A DNA stretch of 64,000 nucleotides from Capra hircus (Eukaryota; Chordata; Mammalia; Artiodactyla; Bovidae): NCBI RefSeq assembly GCF_001704415.2, contig NW_017189517.1:3607167-3671166 (forward strand). The letters are read 5' to 3'. A program made the position numbers and the translations under genes. Of this stretch, positions 22,027 to 33,151 are shown in pieces. The notes under the pieces were generated by a model that saw only the letters and a program-made list of their open reading frames with translations, ran no database searches and was not told the origin of the DNA. Within the stretch, counting starts at the first letter, position 1. The number at the start of each line of letters is the position of its first letter.

Positions 22027-22553
22027 ACAATGAACACCCAGGACTGATCTCCTTTAGGATGGACTGTTTGGACCTCCTTGCAGTCCAAGGGACTCGCAAG
22101 AGTCTTCTCCAACACCACAGTTCAAAAGCATCAATTCTTCTTCTCTCAGCCTTCTTCACAGTCCAACTCTCACATCCATACATGACCACTGGAAGAAGCA
22201 TAGCCTTGACTAGACGGACTTTGTCTTGACTAGACAGACTTTGTCTTGACTAGACAGATCTTTGATAGAAAAGTAATATCTCTGCCTTTTAATATGCTGT
22301 CTAGGTTAGTCATAAGTTTCCTTCCAAGGAGTAAGTGTCTTTTAATTTCATGTCTGCAATCACCATCTACAGTGATTTTGGAGCCCCCTAAAATAAAGTC
22401 TGACACTGTTTCCACTGCTTCCCCATCTATTTCCCATGAAGTGATGGGACCAGATGCCATGATCTTAGTTTTCTGAATGTTGAGCTTTAAGCCAACTTTT
22501 TCACTCTCTTCTTTCACTTTCATCATGAGGCTTTTTTGTTCTTCTTCACTTTA
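22027..22553 (-). mobile_element. BovB LINE, internal fragment
   Basis: Antisense BovB from the C-terminal region to just before the YADD box. Both true ends are absent, so it is a remnant of a larger copy or a rearranged piece. It contains a 20 bp unit repeated three times at 22205-22264. A 98-codon minus frame (22230-22526) is a short RT piece. Confidence 0.95.
22205..22264. repeat. 20 bp unit repeated three times inside BovB
   Basis: Tandem units 'cttgactagacagactttgt' at 22205-22224 (one mismatch), 22225-22244 and 22245-22264 (diverged end). Other BovB copies here have one unit. A local replication-slippage expansion. Confidence 0.93.
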
Positions 22554-23089
22554 TGCCATAAAGGGAGTTAATTGGCCTCAATAATAGCAATTTTATAATA
22601 TCCGTGGGATCCCCCTTCAAGGTGGTGAATATCCTTAGAGAGGTCAGTAAAATGCAGTGTATGCTTCAGAGAGCTGTGGTAGACAGACTGAACCAGTTCT
22701 CATAGATCCTGAATCACATCCAAAATCCATGGCAAGTAACCCCAATGCTTATTTTTCTAAGACTGGGTGCATCAGAGAATTCTGAAGCATGCCTCATAGT
22801 GCAGCAGGGTTCTAGTCTACCTACAGACAAGTCCCAGGGTATGGGCAGATACCTCTGAGCCCTGAGCTAATAACAGACAAGGGAGAATGATATTTCCCTA
22901 ACATTTTACTACCCCAAGACCCTTATCATAATGTTTTGTTTTATGCATAATCAGAAATTTGCCAAAAATGCAAATAAAATAATGGTTGAATGAAATTTGT
23001 AAAATTTAAAGGCAAAACGTCAGCAAAAAGTCGCTGAAAGATAGTCTCATCAGGACCTGGTGGAGGAATCAAATGGTTTAAACTTTCTG
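22554..23089. other. Unassigned sequence
   Basis: No gene or repeat recognised. Confidence 0.45.
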
Positions 23090-23560
23090 TGAATAATTTG
23101 GCACTGTACATGAGCATTTAAAAAGTGTTCCTAGTCTTTGAACCATTTTCAGAAAGTACCCTAGAGAAATAATACATAGTGGTTTTCACTGAATCATTAT
23201 ATAGAACAACAACAACAAAAAGACCTAAATAACAAAATATTAGTTAAACAAGTATATTAATTAATTGGCTTCCCTGGTGGCTCAGCTGGTAAATAATCCA
23301 CCTGCAATGCAGGAGGCCTTGGTTCAATCCCTGGGTTGGGAAGATTTCCCTGGAAAAGGGACAGCTACCCACTCCAGTATTCTGGCCTGGAGAATTCCAT
23401 GGACTCTAAAGTCCATGGGGTCACAAATAGTCAGAAACGACTGAGCAGCTTTCAGGGGAAATATAATAATACCATAAATATATGGCCATTAAAATTATGT
23501 AATGAAATATTTTTAAAGTCCTAAGGAAATTATTATCATATCCCATTAAATCAAAGTACA
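23090..23560 (+). repeat. Ancient L1 (L1ME-like) 3' region, split by a SINE
   Basis: Faint similarity to old L1 3' sequence: 'aataatttggcactgtacat' and, after the SINE, 'tatggccattaaaattatg', which resembles the 'gccattaaaaat' phrase of old L1s. Old and uncertain. Confidence 0.4.
23267..23455 (+). mobile_element. Bov-tA SINE
   Basis: Complete: head 'ggcttccctggtggctcag', then 'ggttcaatccctgggttgg', then Bov-A body ending 'cgactgagcagctttcag'. Flanks show no clear duplication. Confidence 0.95.
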
Positions 23561-23809
23561 AAAAAACTGTTTTATATTTTGATTTTAATTATATTAAAAA
23601 AATACATCAAAAGAGAGAAACGCATTAACATCAATAACAGTTATCATGAGGTGATATACAATAGATGGTTTTCAATTTTGTCACTATAGAGGTCCCTCTT
23701 TACTGATATCATGTAATATCAATAAGAAATATTTCAATAAAAAAATAAGTAGTTTGATATATATTATTACATTTGAAAAAAAAACAGACTGAATGATTAT
23801 TAAATTCTT

Positions 23810-23925
23810 TCCACCCTATAAATGAGCACAGACATGCAGAGAAACTAAATGGGTTATCCACAATGTCTGTAATTGGCAGAATTAGCATTAAAGTCCACTT
23901 TTTTCTGATTTTTCATTCCATATTC
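23810..23925 (-). repeat. Probable MIR relic
   Basis: Reverse complement resembles the MIR core ('ataaatgagcacagacatgc', then 'agaaactaaatggg'). Weak. Confidence 0.42.
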
Positions 23926-23929
23926 CTCC

Positions 23930-26408
23930 TTCTGTCCCATGCTACTTCTTTAAGAAAGAGACTACAAGGAAGGAAAGTGCAGTAACAGTAGCTTATGTCA
24001 CTTAACAACAGAGAAGTCTAATAAGAGGCTCAATATAAAGCCGTATATGAGCCCATTAATCAGAGCAATAGCTTTGAGCAATAGCTCAATTAAAGACCTA
24101 GTGTTCAAGTCAACCCCATATGTGATCTTCTTATACAATTTAAGCTGTCTCTAGTGTATAAGTTAAAGCAAAAAATCTCCCATGTTGTACCTTTTTACTT
24201 TTTCAAATATAATTATTTTGGTTGTTTCCTCATATTGGAGAGTTTTTTTTTTCCAAACTAAATATATCAAAATACAAAGTGAATTCCTTCTTTTTAAATT
24301 GTTCTATTTTTTCACACCCTGGATTACATGCATTCACTTCCCTTCCCTGACGATAAAAGTTTTAATGGTACATTAAATGCCTTGAAGTATGTTTTAAACC
24401 ATTCCTTACAATACATTCCTGTTAAAAGCACTTTAAGAAAACATCATGCGAATTATTTTGGACTCTGAAGACATGGTTCCAATGACTAAATTTGCAACGT
24501 ATGACGTCTTTTAAGTTTAGAGACTTCTGCATGCATGGTAGAGGTTATAAGGCATAGGCTTTAAACTTATTTAATTCTAACCTTGGTCTTATTTTCCTGA
24601 AATATGTCACCTGAGTTAATTTTAAGGTCTAAGCTAAGCCACATCACATATATCAGGCCACTCTAAATCATCTGCCTACCTGTAAGCCAATCATTGTGAC
24701 CAGAACTACTTGGCCTAAGCCAGCCAACTCAGCTATATTTCCTTGCCGTCCATGGCCCTTCCCAATGGTCGTTTCCCCACTATAACTACCTGCAAATGGA
24801 GAAGGCAAATTCGAACCAAACACCTCCATAAACTAAGACCTAGGGTAGGTAAATTAAGCTGCTCCTAACGTTAATGAGTTCATACTATGTTCAATCTAGA
24901 AACCTGAATCAGATCCATCCTTCTGGTTCTCCATCAGAAAGACCTACTTTTTAGTGAATTCAATCTCTCCATAAATCCAAACAGTAAAAGAACTGACCTT
25001 AACCATATTTTTTTGAATAAATATCTGTTCAATAAGTGGACACAACTGGTCTATACTTCAGGCTCCCTGAAGAGGTTAAGCGTGATGTGCAGGAGAGCAG
25101 TGTGACTAGACATGAATGTGTAGGTGTGGTTTCAGGACAGCTGCTATGCATGGGTTCTCCAATTCATTGTCTCAATGTTCTATCTTCCTTTTTCTTCATT
25201 TCAGTGTTTGCACTTATCTGTCATAAAGCCCGCTATTATATGTCTGCCTGTGAATTATAACATCAGACAATTAAGATTCACAAGATGCTGAAAGATTTAT
25301 GAACAAAAGGAAAGAAAATGTGTTCTATTAAAAAGCTAGGAAGTAAGCATCTTCTCAATGAATTATCTGAAGCCTACATTGTTCGTGCAAAGGAAACTCA
25401 AAAGTTCCTCTACAAAGTTCCAAAGTATGTGAGGAATTACCTTTGTGAACTGGTTATCTCAGAGAGCATGATTTTCAGATACTCTTGAGGGCTAGTGAAA
25501 ATGGTGTGTCTATTGGGATTTCTATGCAGCCAAATGGTAGAAATGATGAAAGGGGATTCAGTTTGCAGTAACAAGGCATATGATTTTCCTGTTAGAACAT
25601 TTCTAAGATCAATAAAAGGAAAGCTCAGTGAATAAGTTTTTAAAATGCAGTCATTTTTAGCCAATATACTTTGAGGTTGCATTATGTTACCTAAAGCTGG
25701 GGGATTTTTATGCCCAATGTCTGCTGCATCCATAAGCACATGACTTCATTTTTAAAGCCCAAGGAGGAATCTTACTGTCATGAAGGGATTCACTGCTTTG
25801 TTGACAAGAGTCTACATTCCAGTTATTGTGCACATTTATTTTTAACACTAAGGGAACACCTCTCTGTATCTTTATTACACTCATTCCTTTGGAAAGGGGA
25901 TTAGAAGATAATGTCCATTACCAAGTGTCTTGTAAGCCTTTCCATTCAGCACAAAGTCATACCTTTGGCTTATATTGACCATACTCTGAGGGACAATAAG
26001 CCCCTGAAGATTGGCCCAATACTACCATTTCAACAGACATATTTTTAGTGTCTGTTCTAGACCAGACTTAGCTTACAAGGGACATGTAATATTCAATGGG
26101 CATATAGCAACAAATTTGATCAGACCCCTGTCATAATGAAAATCTTATTTGAGAGGAGAGAGGGCCTTCTTAAAGAAGTGACTATTGTACATTATCACAT
26201 AACACTAGAAGTTGGTACATTTGAATGTGAAGTTCATAGGAATTTCCTGAGTGTCCAGGAAATGTTATAGGGGAAGTCGCATCTGAGCTATGGTTGGGTC
26301 TTAAAGGATGTATCTGCATTTGCCAAAATTAAGAAAGTAAGAAAGGGAGAAGGATAATGTTATACAAGGGCAGCTACATGCACAAACTTAGCAAGAACCC
26401 TGGATATA
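23930..26408. other. Long unassigned stretch, about 2.5 kb
   Basis: The longest stretch here without a repeat I recognise. Frames at 24182-24376, 25036-25260 and 25437-25739 are short, lack recognisable domains and splice context, and I do not call them genes. It could hold conserved non-coding DNA, which sequence reading alone cannot show. Confidence 0.45.
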
Positions 26409-26416
26409 TTCTAGAG

Positions 26417-26605
26417 CAGCAGTCCCCAACATTTTGGCACCAGGGATCAGTTTCAATAATTTTTCCACAGACCAGGGTAGGGGGGCTTATGACTGCTTTG
26501 GGATGATTCAAGCCATTACACATTTGTACACTTTATTTCTATTATTATTATACCAGCTCCACCTCAGGTTATCAGCCATTAGATCCCAGGGGTTAGGGAT
26601 CCCTA
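26417..26605 (+). mobile_element. MER1-like hAT-Charlie non-autonomous DNA transposon
   Basis: Starts 'cagcagtccccaacattttg', continues through 'ggcaccagggatcagtttc', 'tttttccacagaccaggg', 'gggatgattcaagccattac' and 'tttatttctattattattat', and ends in the inverted terminal repeat 'ggttagggatcccta'. The left 8 bp target site ttctagag (26409-26416) fits the hAT-Charlie preference nTCTAGAn; the right one, ctctggga (26606-26613), has decayed. A 140-codon frame overlapping it (26434-26856) is not a gene. Confidence 0.87.
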
Positions 26606-26613
26606 CTCTGGGA

Positions 26614-27299
26614 GGTCTAATAATCCTTATGTTGCAAATAGGATGGTTGCACTGGACAAGACTACAGACTGGAATATGGCTTGTCCAATTTTACAAAGTG
26701 GAGCCAGAGACTCTCAGTCAAACATTCTTGCAAGTCCACACTGCCTCTGTTTATGCAAAGAGAAAATGTCAAGACATTGAGAATTTCTGGAATGCTCCAT
26801 TCCCAACCATATCCTCCTTTACTTGTATGGATCCATGCATTTCTAATCAAGACTGAATGAAAGCCCCATAATTCTGATGCACTAGCATACTCTGATGCAC
26901 TAGCACACTGCCTCATGGAGCAGTGGGAAACACAGACATATGCAGCAGGAGGTTTCCTTTCCCAGCCGCTTCTTCAAGTGCATGCCCTTCATTTTCAGAT
27001 CCCTACAGAGAGCTAAGTCCATTGAGTTACTCACCCTGATCTAAATATCTACTCATTTAGTATGTGTCACTACCTTTTCAAATACACAATGCTGAAAACA
27101 GAGCAAAAGAGAGAGCAGGCAAAATCATGGTAGCAGGAATCCACCTAGACATGCACAGTCATTGCCATTTATTTTGTCATATTAATGAGATACATTATAA
27201 TCAATAATAATCAGTTAAGTGAAAGAAAATTTATATTTAAAATACAGAAAAGCTAGCATATAGGATGTTCATATATCTTAGTTAAACCATCATAATGCT
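26614..27299. other. Unassigned sequence
   Basis: No gene or repeat recognised. Confidence 0.45.
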
Positions 27300-27480
27300 T
27301 AGTACAGCAATTTAGGGACTTAGGAAAACTCATTTTCACTCCAGTTCTGCCATTTACCAGCAGTGATATGCCAGATAACCTCTCGAAAATCTCCATTTTC
27401 TCATCAGTAAGGCAATATAAATAACCATACAAGGTGAGTATGAAAATCAAATAGAGTAATGTCAGTGGAAATTTTTTTAA
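27300..27480 (+). repeat. MIR SINE
   Basis: Sense MIR features in order: 'ccagttctgccatttacc', then a 'cctctcgaaaatctccatt' block, then 'ttctcatcagtaaggcaat'. Moderately diverged. Confidence 0.62.
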
Positions 27481-27939
27481 AGTATGAAGTGTTATCCTGA
27501 TATAAGGTATTAATATAATTCAGATTCAGTCTTTAAAATGGTGTATTTAGAATTTTAAGTGCCAATTTCCTTATGTGTGATCTATATTTATTTCTACTTC
27601 TTAAATATTGCTCTATTAAATGCTGGTCCCTTTTTTCAAAGTTCTCTGGTTAATATCCACAGATATGCTTTAAAATATAATGATGCAAAATAGAAGTTTG
27701 CATAAGTTCATGGGAAAATAAATGCACTGATATACAATCAGCTGAAAAATGATTTTAATTTCTGTAGGCCTGACTGGACAGACCATACAGTGCAGGATGG
27801 CTGATTTGCATTTCTGTTGTCTCTTTCTATTATTCCTCTGAAAAATTACATTCAGTTAGTAGAGGAAGACAGCCTCTTCATAAAATTGAAAGATAATATT
27901 CCATTCATGTAATTTCACCAATTGCAAAGTACTTTAATA
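27481..27939. other. Unassigned sequence
   Basis: No gene or repeat recognised. Confidence 0.45.
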
Positions 27940-28130
27940 TCCACTATCAAATTGATCCTCAAAATAACCATGTATATTGGAAGAAAATGTACAGTGTGAA
28001 GTAGGTGTTACTTCTATTTTACAGAGGAAAATGATGATACTGTGAAAGGTGAAATGATTTACTAAGGCTTATAAAACTAACTGGATCTAGCACCCAGGCC
28101 TCTCATTTTCTTGTTTGATGCCCTTTCTCT
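27940..28130 (-). repeat. MIR SINE
   Basis: Reverse complement resembles MIR: 'ttctattttacagaggaaa', then 'gcacccaggcctctcatttt'. Confidence 0.66.
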
Positions 28131-28379
28131 TCTACTATGACTCTCTCTCAATAGTTCAGCCTGATTTCATATCCAGTATCCTATAAAAATGAGGACTGTG
28201 TTCCCTCCCCAATGTTTCAGGTGCCCTTCTTTTCAGAATTTAGGATTCAAACACTCCTATATGAAAAAACCTGACCACCAAACACAGATAAATTCATTTG
28301 AGGGGCTCTGTGTAAGGCAGCTTTCAAATATGAGAGCACAATTAGTGATTTTTATCATCAAACATTTAAAGTCATTTTC

Positions 28380-29244
28380 TTTTTTTTTTTTTTTTAATTT
28401 TAAAATCTTTAATTCTTACATGCGTTCCCAAACATGAACCCCCCTCCCACCTCCCTCCCCATAACATCTCTCTGGGTCATCCCCATGCACCAGCTCCAAG
28501 CATGCTGTATCCTGCATCAGACATAGACTGGTGATTCAATTCTTACATGATAGTATACATGTTAGAATGTCATTCTCCCAAATCATCCCACCCTCTCCCT
28601 CTCCCTCTGAGTCCAAAAGTCCATTATACACATCTGTGTCTCTTTCCCTGTCTTGCATACAGGGTCGTCATTGCCATCTTCCTAAATTCCATATATATGT
28701 GTTAGTATACTGTATTGGTGTTTTTCTTTCTGGCTTACTTCACTCTGTATAATCGGCTCCAGTTTCATCCATCTCATCAGAACTGATTCAAATGAATTCT
28801 TTTTAACGGCTGAGTAATACTCCATTGTGTATATGTACCACAGCTTTCTTATCCATTCATCTGCTGATGGACATCGAGGTTGTTTCCATGTCCTGGCTAT
28901 TATAAACAATGCTGCGATGAACATTGGGGTACATGTGTCTCTTTCAATTCTGGTTTCCTCGGTGTGTATGCCCAGCAGTGGGATTGCTGGGTCATAAGGT
29001 AGTTCTATTTGCAATTTTTTAAGGAATCTCCACACTATGAAAAGATGCTCAACATCACTCATTATTAGAGAAATGCAAATCAAAACCACAATGAGGTACC
29101 ACTTCACACCAGTCAGAATGGCTACGATCCAAAAATCTGCAAGCAATAAATGCTGGAGAGGGTGTGGAGAAAAGGGAACCCTCCTACACTGTTGGTGGGA
29201 ATGCAAACTAGTACAGCCATTATGGAGAACAGTGTGGAGATTCC
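28380..29244 (-). mobile_element. Young L1 with 5' inversion (twin priming)
   Basis: 28380-29036 is antisense L1 from the A-tail (T-run at 28381-28395) through the 3' UTR into ORF2. 29037-29244 is the adjoining upstream ORF2 segment in the opposite (sense) orientation. The two parts overlap by about 17 bases at the junction ('gtggagattccttaa' occurs in both). An exact 14 bp duplication, ttaaagtcattttc, lies at 28366-28379 and 29245-29258. This is the textbook structure of L1 twin priming. Confidence 0.97.
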
Positions 29245-29263
29245 TTAAAGTCATTTTCAACAA
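28682..29263 (-). pseudogene. Chimeric L1 ORF2 frame across the inversion
   Basis: A 193-codon minus-strand frame. The last 116 residues are genuine ORF2 C-terminus (WRFLKKLQIELPYDPAIPLL through HQYSILTHIYGI), identical to the L1 at 17.4-17.75 kb. The first ~76 residues are antisense L1 read from the inverted part and are meaningless. Not a functional protein. Confidence 0.9.
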
Positions 29264-29299
29264 GTGACACTGGAATACAGCTTGTAGGGTTTCTATTCA

Positions 29300-29360
29300 A
29301 CAATAGTCCCTGTAAATATAAAAATGTTGTATATCAATTATACTTCAATAAAGCTATTTT
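29300..29360 (+). repeat. Short L1 3'-end relic
   Basis: 'tatatcaattatacttcaat' followed by 'aaagctattttaaaaa' matches the L1-Art type 3' terminus (compare 38.9 kb). Only about 60 bp. Confidence 0.5.
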
Positions 29361-29663
29361 AAAAAGGACAGAAAATATGAATATATGATATCAAGTGCAT
29401 TTTATTAGCAGGTGTTAAAGGAATTTTATAATGAGTCACACAAAGCTGATTAACTATCTCCTGGTGATTCATTTGTTTATGCAACTTCTTCCCTCCTTAA
29501 ATCAAGTCAATTTTTAACAACAGTCTCCTTGAGCATGCTTTTTGCTTTTAATGGAAAATAATAAATCTTAATGGACTCTCCCCATTCCAGAACACCATAG
29601 ATTTTTATATTATAAATATGAGCAACTTGCAATTCCCCCTAAAATCCTGCTATTTATATTCAA

Positions 29664-29710
29664 TTTTTTAATATAAATTTATTTATTTTAATTGGAGGCT
29701 AATTATTTAA
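29664..29710 (-). repeat. Short L1 3'-end relic
   Basis: 'atttattttaattggaggct' is the reverse complement of the common bovine L1 terminus. Sequence from 29361 and from 29711 to 30094 is otherwise unassigned. Confidence 0.62.
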
Positions 29711-30094
29711 ACTTTATCAGTAGACTGCTTTCAAAAGACCAATTCTATCTACAAGGACTTTCTGACTTTAACATAATATACTGTGAAGGCTTGCCATAAT
29801 TGATACAGAAGTATACATACAAAAAAGTGAACAAGGTATAATATGTAAGGAAGTGGGTTTAGTGGGGTTGTTACATTATTATCATTATCTAAATCTTCAA
29901 ATATGTACATTTCTCTTATTGGCTTAACCGAGTTTAGCCCAATTGTATATAAAACTACTATGAAGCAACAGAGATCAAATACGAACTGAAAAGTACTGTC
30001 TAAATTCATTACGTACACAAATCGTTGCTAATATATAATTTTAGTGTATGCAAATATATATTTTTAAATTGTCAGATTTTTTCCAGCATTTCTT

Positions 30095-30500
30095 AAGTCA
30101 TTGTGACAAATGGCCACAATCTGGGTGAGTTAAAACAACAGAAATTTATTGCCTCACAATTCTGGAGGCTAGAAATTCTAATGTTAAGGTGTTGTCAGAA
30201 CTAGCCCCTTCTGAAGCTTCTATTGGAGGATGCTTCCTTGCTTATTCCAGCTTCTGGTAGCCCCTAGGTATTCCGTGGCTTCTAGCAACATAATCCAATT
30301 CTCTGCCTCCACTGTCAGATGGCATTCTCTCTGTCTGGTTCTCTGTACCTCTTCTCTTCTTATAATGACAGCAGTCATATTGGGTTAGGGGTCCATCCTG
30401 CTATGACCTCTAGTATGACTTCATCTTAATTAATCATGATCTGCAATGACCCTGGTTCCAGATAACATCACATTCAGAAGTGCTAGGAGTATACACAGCT
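30095..30500 (-). mobile_element. MLT1-like MaLR LTR relic
   Basis: Reverse complement of a mammalian MaLR (ERVL-related) LTR: 'acaacagaaatttattgcc', 'acaattctggaggctagaa', a 'cttcttataatgacagcag' block, 'catattgggttaggggtcc' and 'catcacattcagaagtgct' are in the right order. Only the LTR is visible; no internal retroviral genes. Confidence 0.65.
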
Positions 30501-30759
30501 CAACTCCTTTATGTGGTTTCAGATTATGGCTTACAAATAATATAATGAAAATACCTCTTCCACTCCTGAATCTCATTTGCCCAATGTTCACTCCAATTTT
30601 AGATGCAATTACTATTTCTTATATAGACATAAATGTGGTTATTCTAATTTCTTAGGAATTCTATTCATTCTCTCTCTCTCTCTTGCATAAATCCTCTGAT
30701 CCAGCAATTCCACAATAGGAATGGAACACATAGATATTCTTGTGCATATGTAAAATGAT

Positions 30760-30785
30760 ATGTGTGTGTGTGTGTGTGTGTGTGT
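30760..30785. repeat. (TG)n microsatellite
   Basis: About 13 TG dinucleotides, 30 bp before a Bov-tA. Confidence 0.96.
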
Positions 30786-30816
30786 AAAATGGTATATCCA
30801 TAACATTGCTCACTGC

Positions 30817-31036
30817 TGGCTTCCCAGGTGATTCAGTGGTAAAGAATCCACCTGCCAAGCAGGAGACACGGGTTTGATCCCTGGGTGAGGAAGTTCCCCT
30901 GGAGAAGGAAATGGCAACCCATCCCACTATTTTTCCCTGGAAGATCCCATGGGCAGAGGAGCCTGGCAGGCTACAGTCCATGGGGTCAGAAGGAGTCAGA
31001 CATGACTTAGTGACTAAACAGCAGCAACAGCAGCAA
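30817..31036 (+). mobile_element. Bov-tA SINE with CAG/CAA tail
   Basis: tRNA-like head ('ggcttcccaggtgattcag', 'gggtttgatccctgggtga') and Bov-A body, ending in a CAGCAGCAACAG-like tail. Possible 7 bp duplication tcactgc at 30810-30816 and 31037-31043. Confidence 0.94.
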
Positions 31037-31090
31037 TCACTGCAGAGTCATTTTTAAAAGCAAATTTTTGAAAGAACCTAATATGAATTG

Positions 31091-31892
31091 CCAGGAGAAA
31101 TACCAATAACCTCAGATACACAGATGACACCACCCTTATGGCAGAAAGTGAAGAGGAACTAAAAAGTCTCTTGATGAAAGTGAAAGAGGAGAGTGAAAAC
31201 GCTGGCTTAAAGCTCAACATTCAGAAAACGAAGATCATGGCATCCAGTCCCATCACTTCATGGGAAATAGATGGGGAAACAGTAGAAACAGTGTCAGACT
31301 TTATTTTGAGGGGCTCCAAAATCACTGCAGATGGTGATTGCAGCCATGAAATTAAAAGACGGTTACTCCTTGGAAGAAAAGTTATGACCAACCTAGATAG
31401 TATATTCAAAAGCACAGACATTACTTTGCCGACTAAGGTCCATCTAGTCAAGGCTATGGTTTTTCCTGTGGTCATGTATGGATGTGAGAGTTGGACTGTG
31501 AAGAAGGCTGAGCGCCGAAAAATTGATGCTTTTGAACTGTGGTGTTGGAGAAGACTCTTGAGAGTCCCTTGGACTGCAAGGAGATCCAACCAGTCCATTC
31601 TGAAGGGGATCAGCCCTGGGATTTCTTTAGAAGGAATGATGCTAAAGCTGAAACTCCAGTACTTTGGCCACCTCATGCAAAGAATTGACTCATTGGAAAA
31701 GACTTTGATGCTGGGAGGAATTGGGGGCAGGAGGAGAAGGGGATGACAGAGGATGAGATGGCTGGATGGCATGACTGACTTGATGGACGTGAGTCTGAGT
31801 GAACTCCGGGAGTTGGTGATGGACAGGGAGGCCTGGCGTGCTGCGATTGCAAAGGGTCGGACATGACTGAGTGACTGAACTGAACTGAACTG
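31091..31892 (+). mobile_element. BovB LINE, 3' ~800 bp
   Basis: 5'-truncated just before the YADD box and complete to the TGAAC repeats. Exact 11 bp duplication aatatgaattg at 31080-31090 and 31893-31903. A 202-codon frame at 31138-31746 covers the RT thumb and C-terminal region (VGL-type LKLNIQKTKIMASSPITSW, WCWRRLLRVPWTARRSNQS), with no catalytic residues. One of the better preserved copies. Confidence 0.97.
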
Positions 31893-32046
31893 AATATGAA
31901 TTGACATGGAAATGAATAAATAGTGCCAAATCCGTATGGTAGAATATGAACCTGCCTTAAAAAATGAGAAAGCTCTTTAAAGAAACACTTCAGTTCAATG
32001 TTAGGACACTGATATCAGAACAACTCTTCCTGAATTCTTCTCACAA

Positions 32047-32363
32047 TTCAGTTCAGTCACTCAGTCATGTCTGACTCTTTGCAACCCCATGGACTACAGC
32101 ATGCCAGGCCTCCCTATCCATCACCAACCATCAGAGTTTACTCAAACTCATGTCCATCAAGTCAGTGATGCCATCCAACCATCTCATCCTCCGTAGTCCC
32201 CTTAGCCTCCCGCCTTCAATCCTTCCTAGCATCAGGGTCTTTTCAAATGAGTCAGTTCTTCGCATCAGGTGGCCAAAGTACTGGAGTTTCAGTTTCAACA
32301 TCAGTCCTTCCAATGATTATTCAGGACTGATTTCCTTTAGGAATGACTGGTTGGATCTCCTTG
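32047..32363 (-). mobile_element. BovB LINE 3' end
   Basis: 317 bp with its 3' end at the left ('ttcagttcagtcactcag') and its truncation at 'ggttggatctccttg'. Flanked by ctcacaa at 32040-32046 and 32364-32370. It faces the + copy at 31.09-31.89 kb, 3' end to 3' end. Confidence 0.95.
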
Positions 32364-32617
32364 CTCACAACTCTACCATTTACTGTGTAATCTTGTGCAT
32401 TGTGGTAGATTTGTATTAAATTTATAGATAAATTTAGAAAAAAAAATAACTTTAAAATAATTCCTATTCAGTTGAGTGTATCTTGCCTACCCTCACTTGT
32501 GTCCTTTAAGCGCAATTTTAAAGTGTTCACTTTTTGTAGAATTTCTTGTGACTTCTTTATGTTACTTATTTCATTGTAATGACAACCTTACTGGTAGTTG
32601 TGTAAACATATGAAAGG

Positions 32618-32745
32618 TATTGCTGTTGTTGTTCAATCACTAAATCGTGTCAGACACTTTGTGACCCCATGGACTGCAGCACACCAGACTTCCCTGTCCT
32701 TCATGATCTCCCAGAGTTTGCTCAAATTTATGTCCATAGAAGGAC
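32618..32745 (-). mobile_element. BovB LINE 3' end, older variant
   Basis: 'gctgttgttgttcaatcact' then 'aaatcgtgtcagacactttg' and 'ggactgcagcacaccagac'; lacks TGAAC repeats, like the copy at 1.58 kb. Confidence 0.82.
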
Positions 32746-32899
32746 TGATTTCTGTTTATAATTTTTCACATCACTAGTTTACTATGATGTTTTTTGTTTT
32801 TCAGTTGATTTTCCTGATTTTTCTATGAATGAAATCACATAATTCATAAATAAGGATAGCTTCACTTCACTCTAACACATTTCTTTCACTAAGCTATTG

Positions 32900-33025
32900 C
32901 TTTAACTAGTATCTCCAATATAACATTAAATGATAATAGTGATAGCAGATATTTATATCTAGTTCCTTACTTCAGAAGGAATGCATCTAATATGTCTCCA
33001 TTAAACATGTTGTTGCCATTGGAGT

Positions 33026-33061
<36 letters not shown>

Positions 33062-33151
33062 ATTATGTTAAGAAAATATGCATATATTCTTATTTTCATT
33101 AACTATTTTTTAAATCAAGAGATTGTTATTTGTAAATGATGTGACCCAAAA
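32900..33151 (-). repeat. Old L1M ORF2, left part (outermost layer of nest)
   Basis: Antisense old L1 RT-region sequence: 'aatagtgatagcagatattt', 'ggaatgcatctaatatgtct', 'ccattaaacatgttgttg' in the order of L1 ORF2 read backwards. Holds an (AT)n at 33029-33058. It resumes at 38936 after three younger layers. Confidence 0.62.
33029..33058. repeat. (AT)n microsatellite
   Basis: About 15 AT dinucleotides within the old L1. Confidence 0.97.

Noticed and set aside
26434..26856. 140-codon + frame as a small gene
   Set aside because: Its first part is translated MER1-like transposon DNA, with no recognisable domain and no other evidence of coding.
28682..29263. 193-codon frame as a novel protein
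   Set aside because: It crosses the twin-priming inversion: one part is ORF2, the other is antisense ORF2.
30095..30500. An endogenous retrovirus with genes
   Set aside because: Only an LTR-like relic is visible; no gag, pol or env similarity anywhere in the window.
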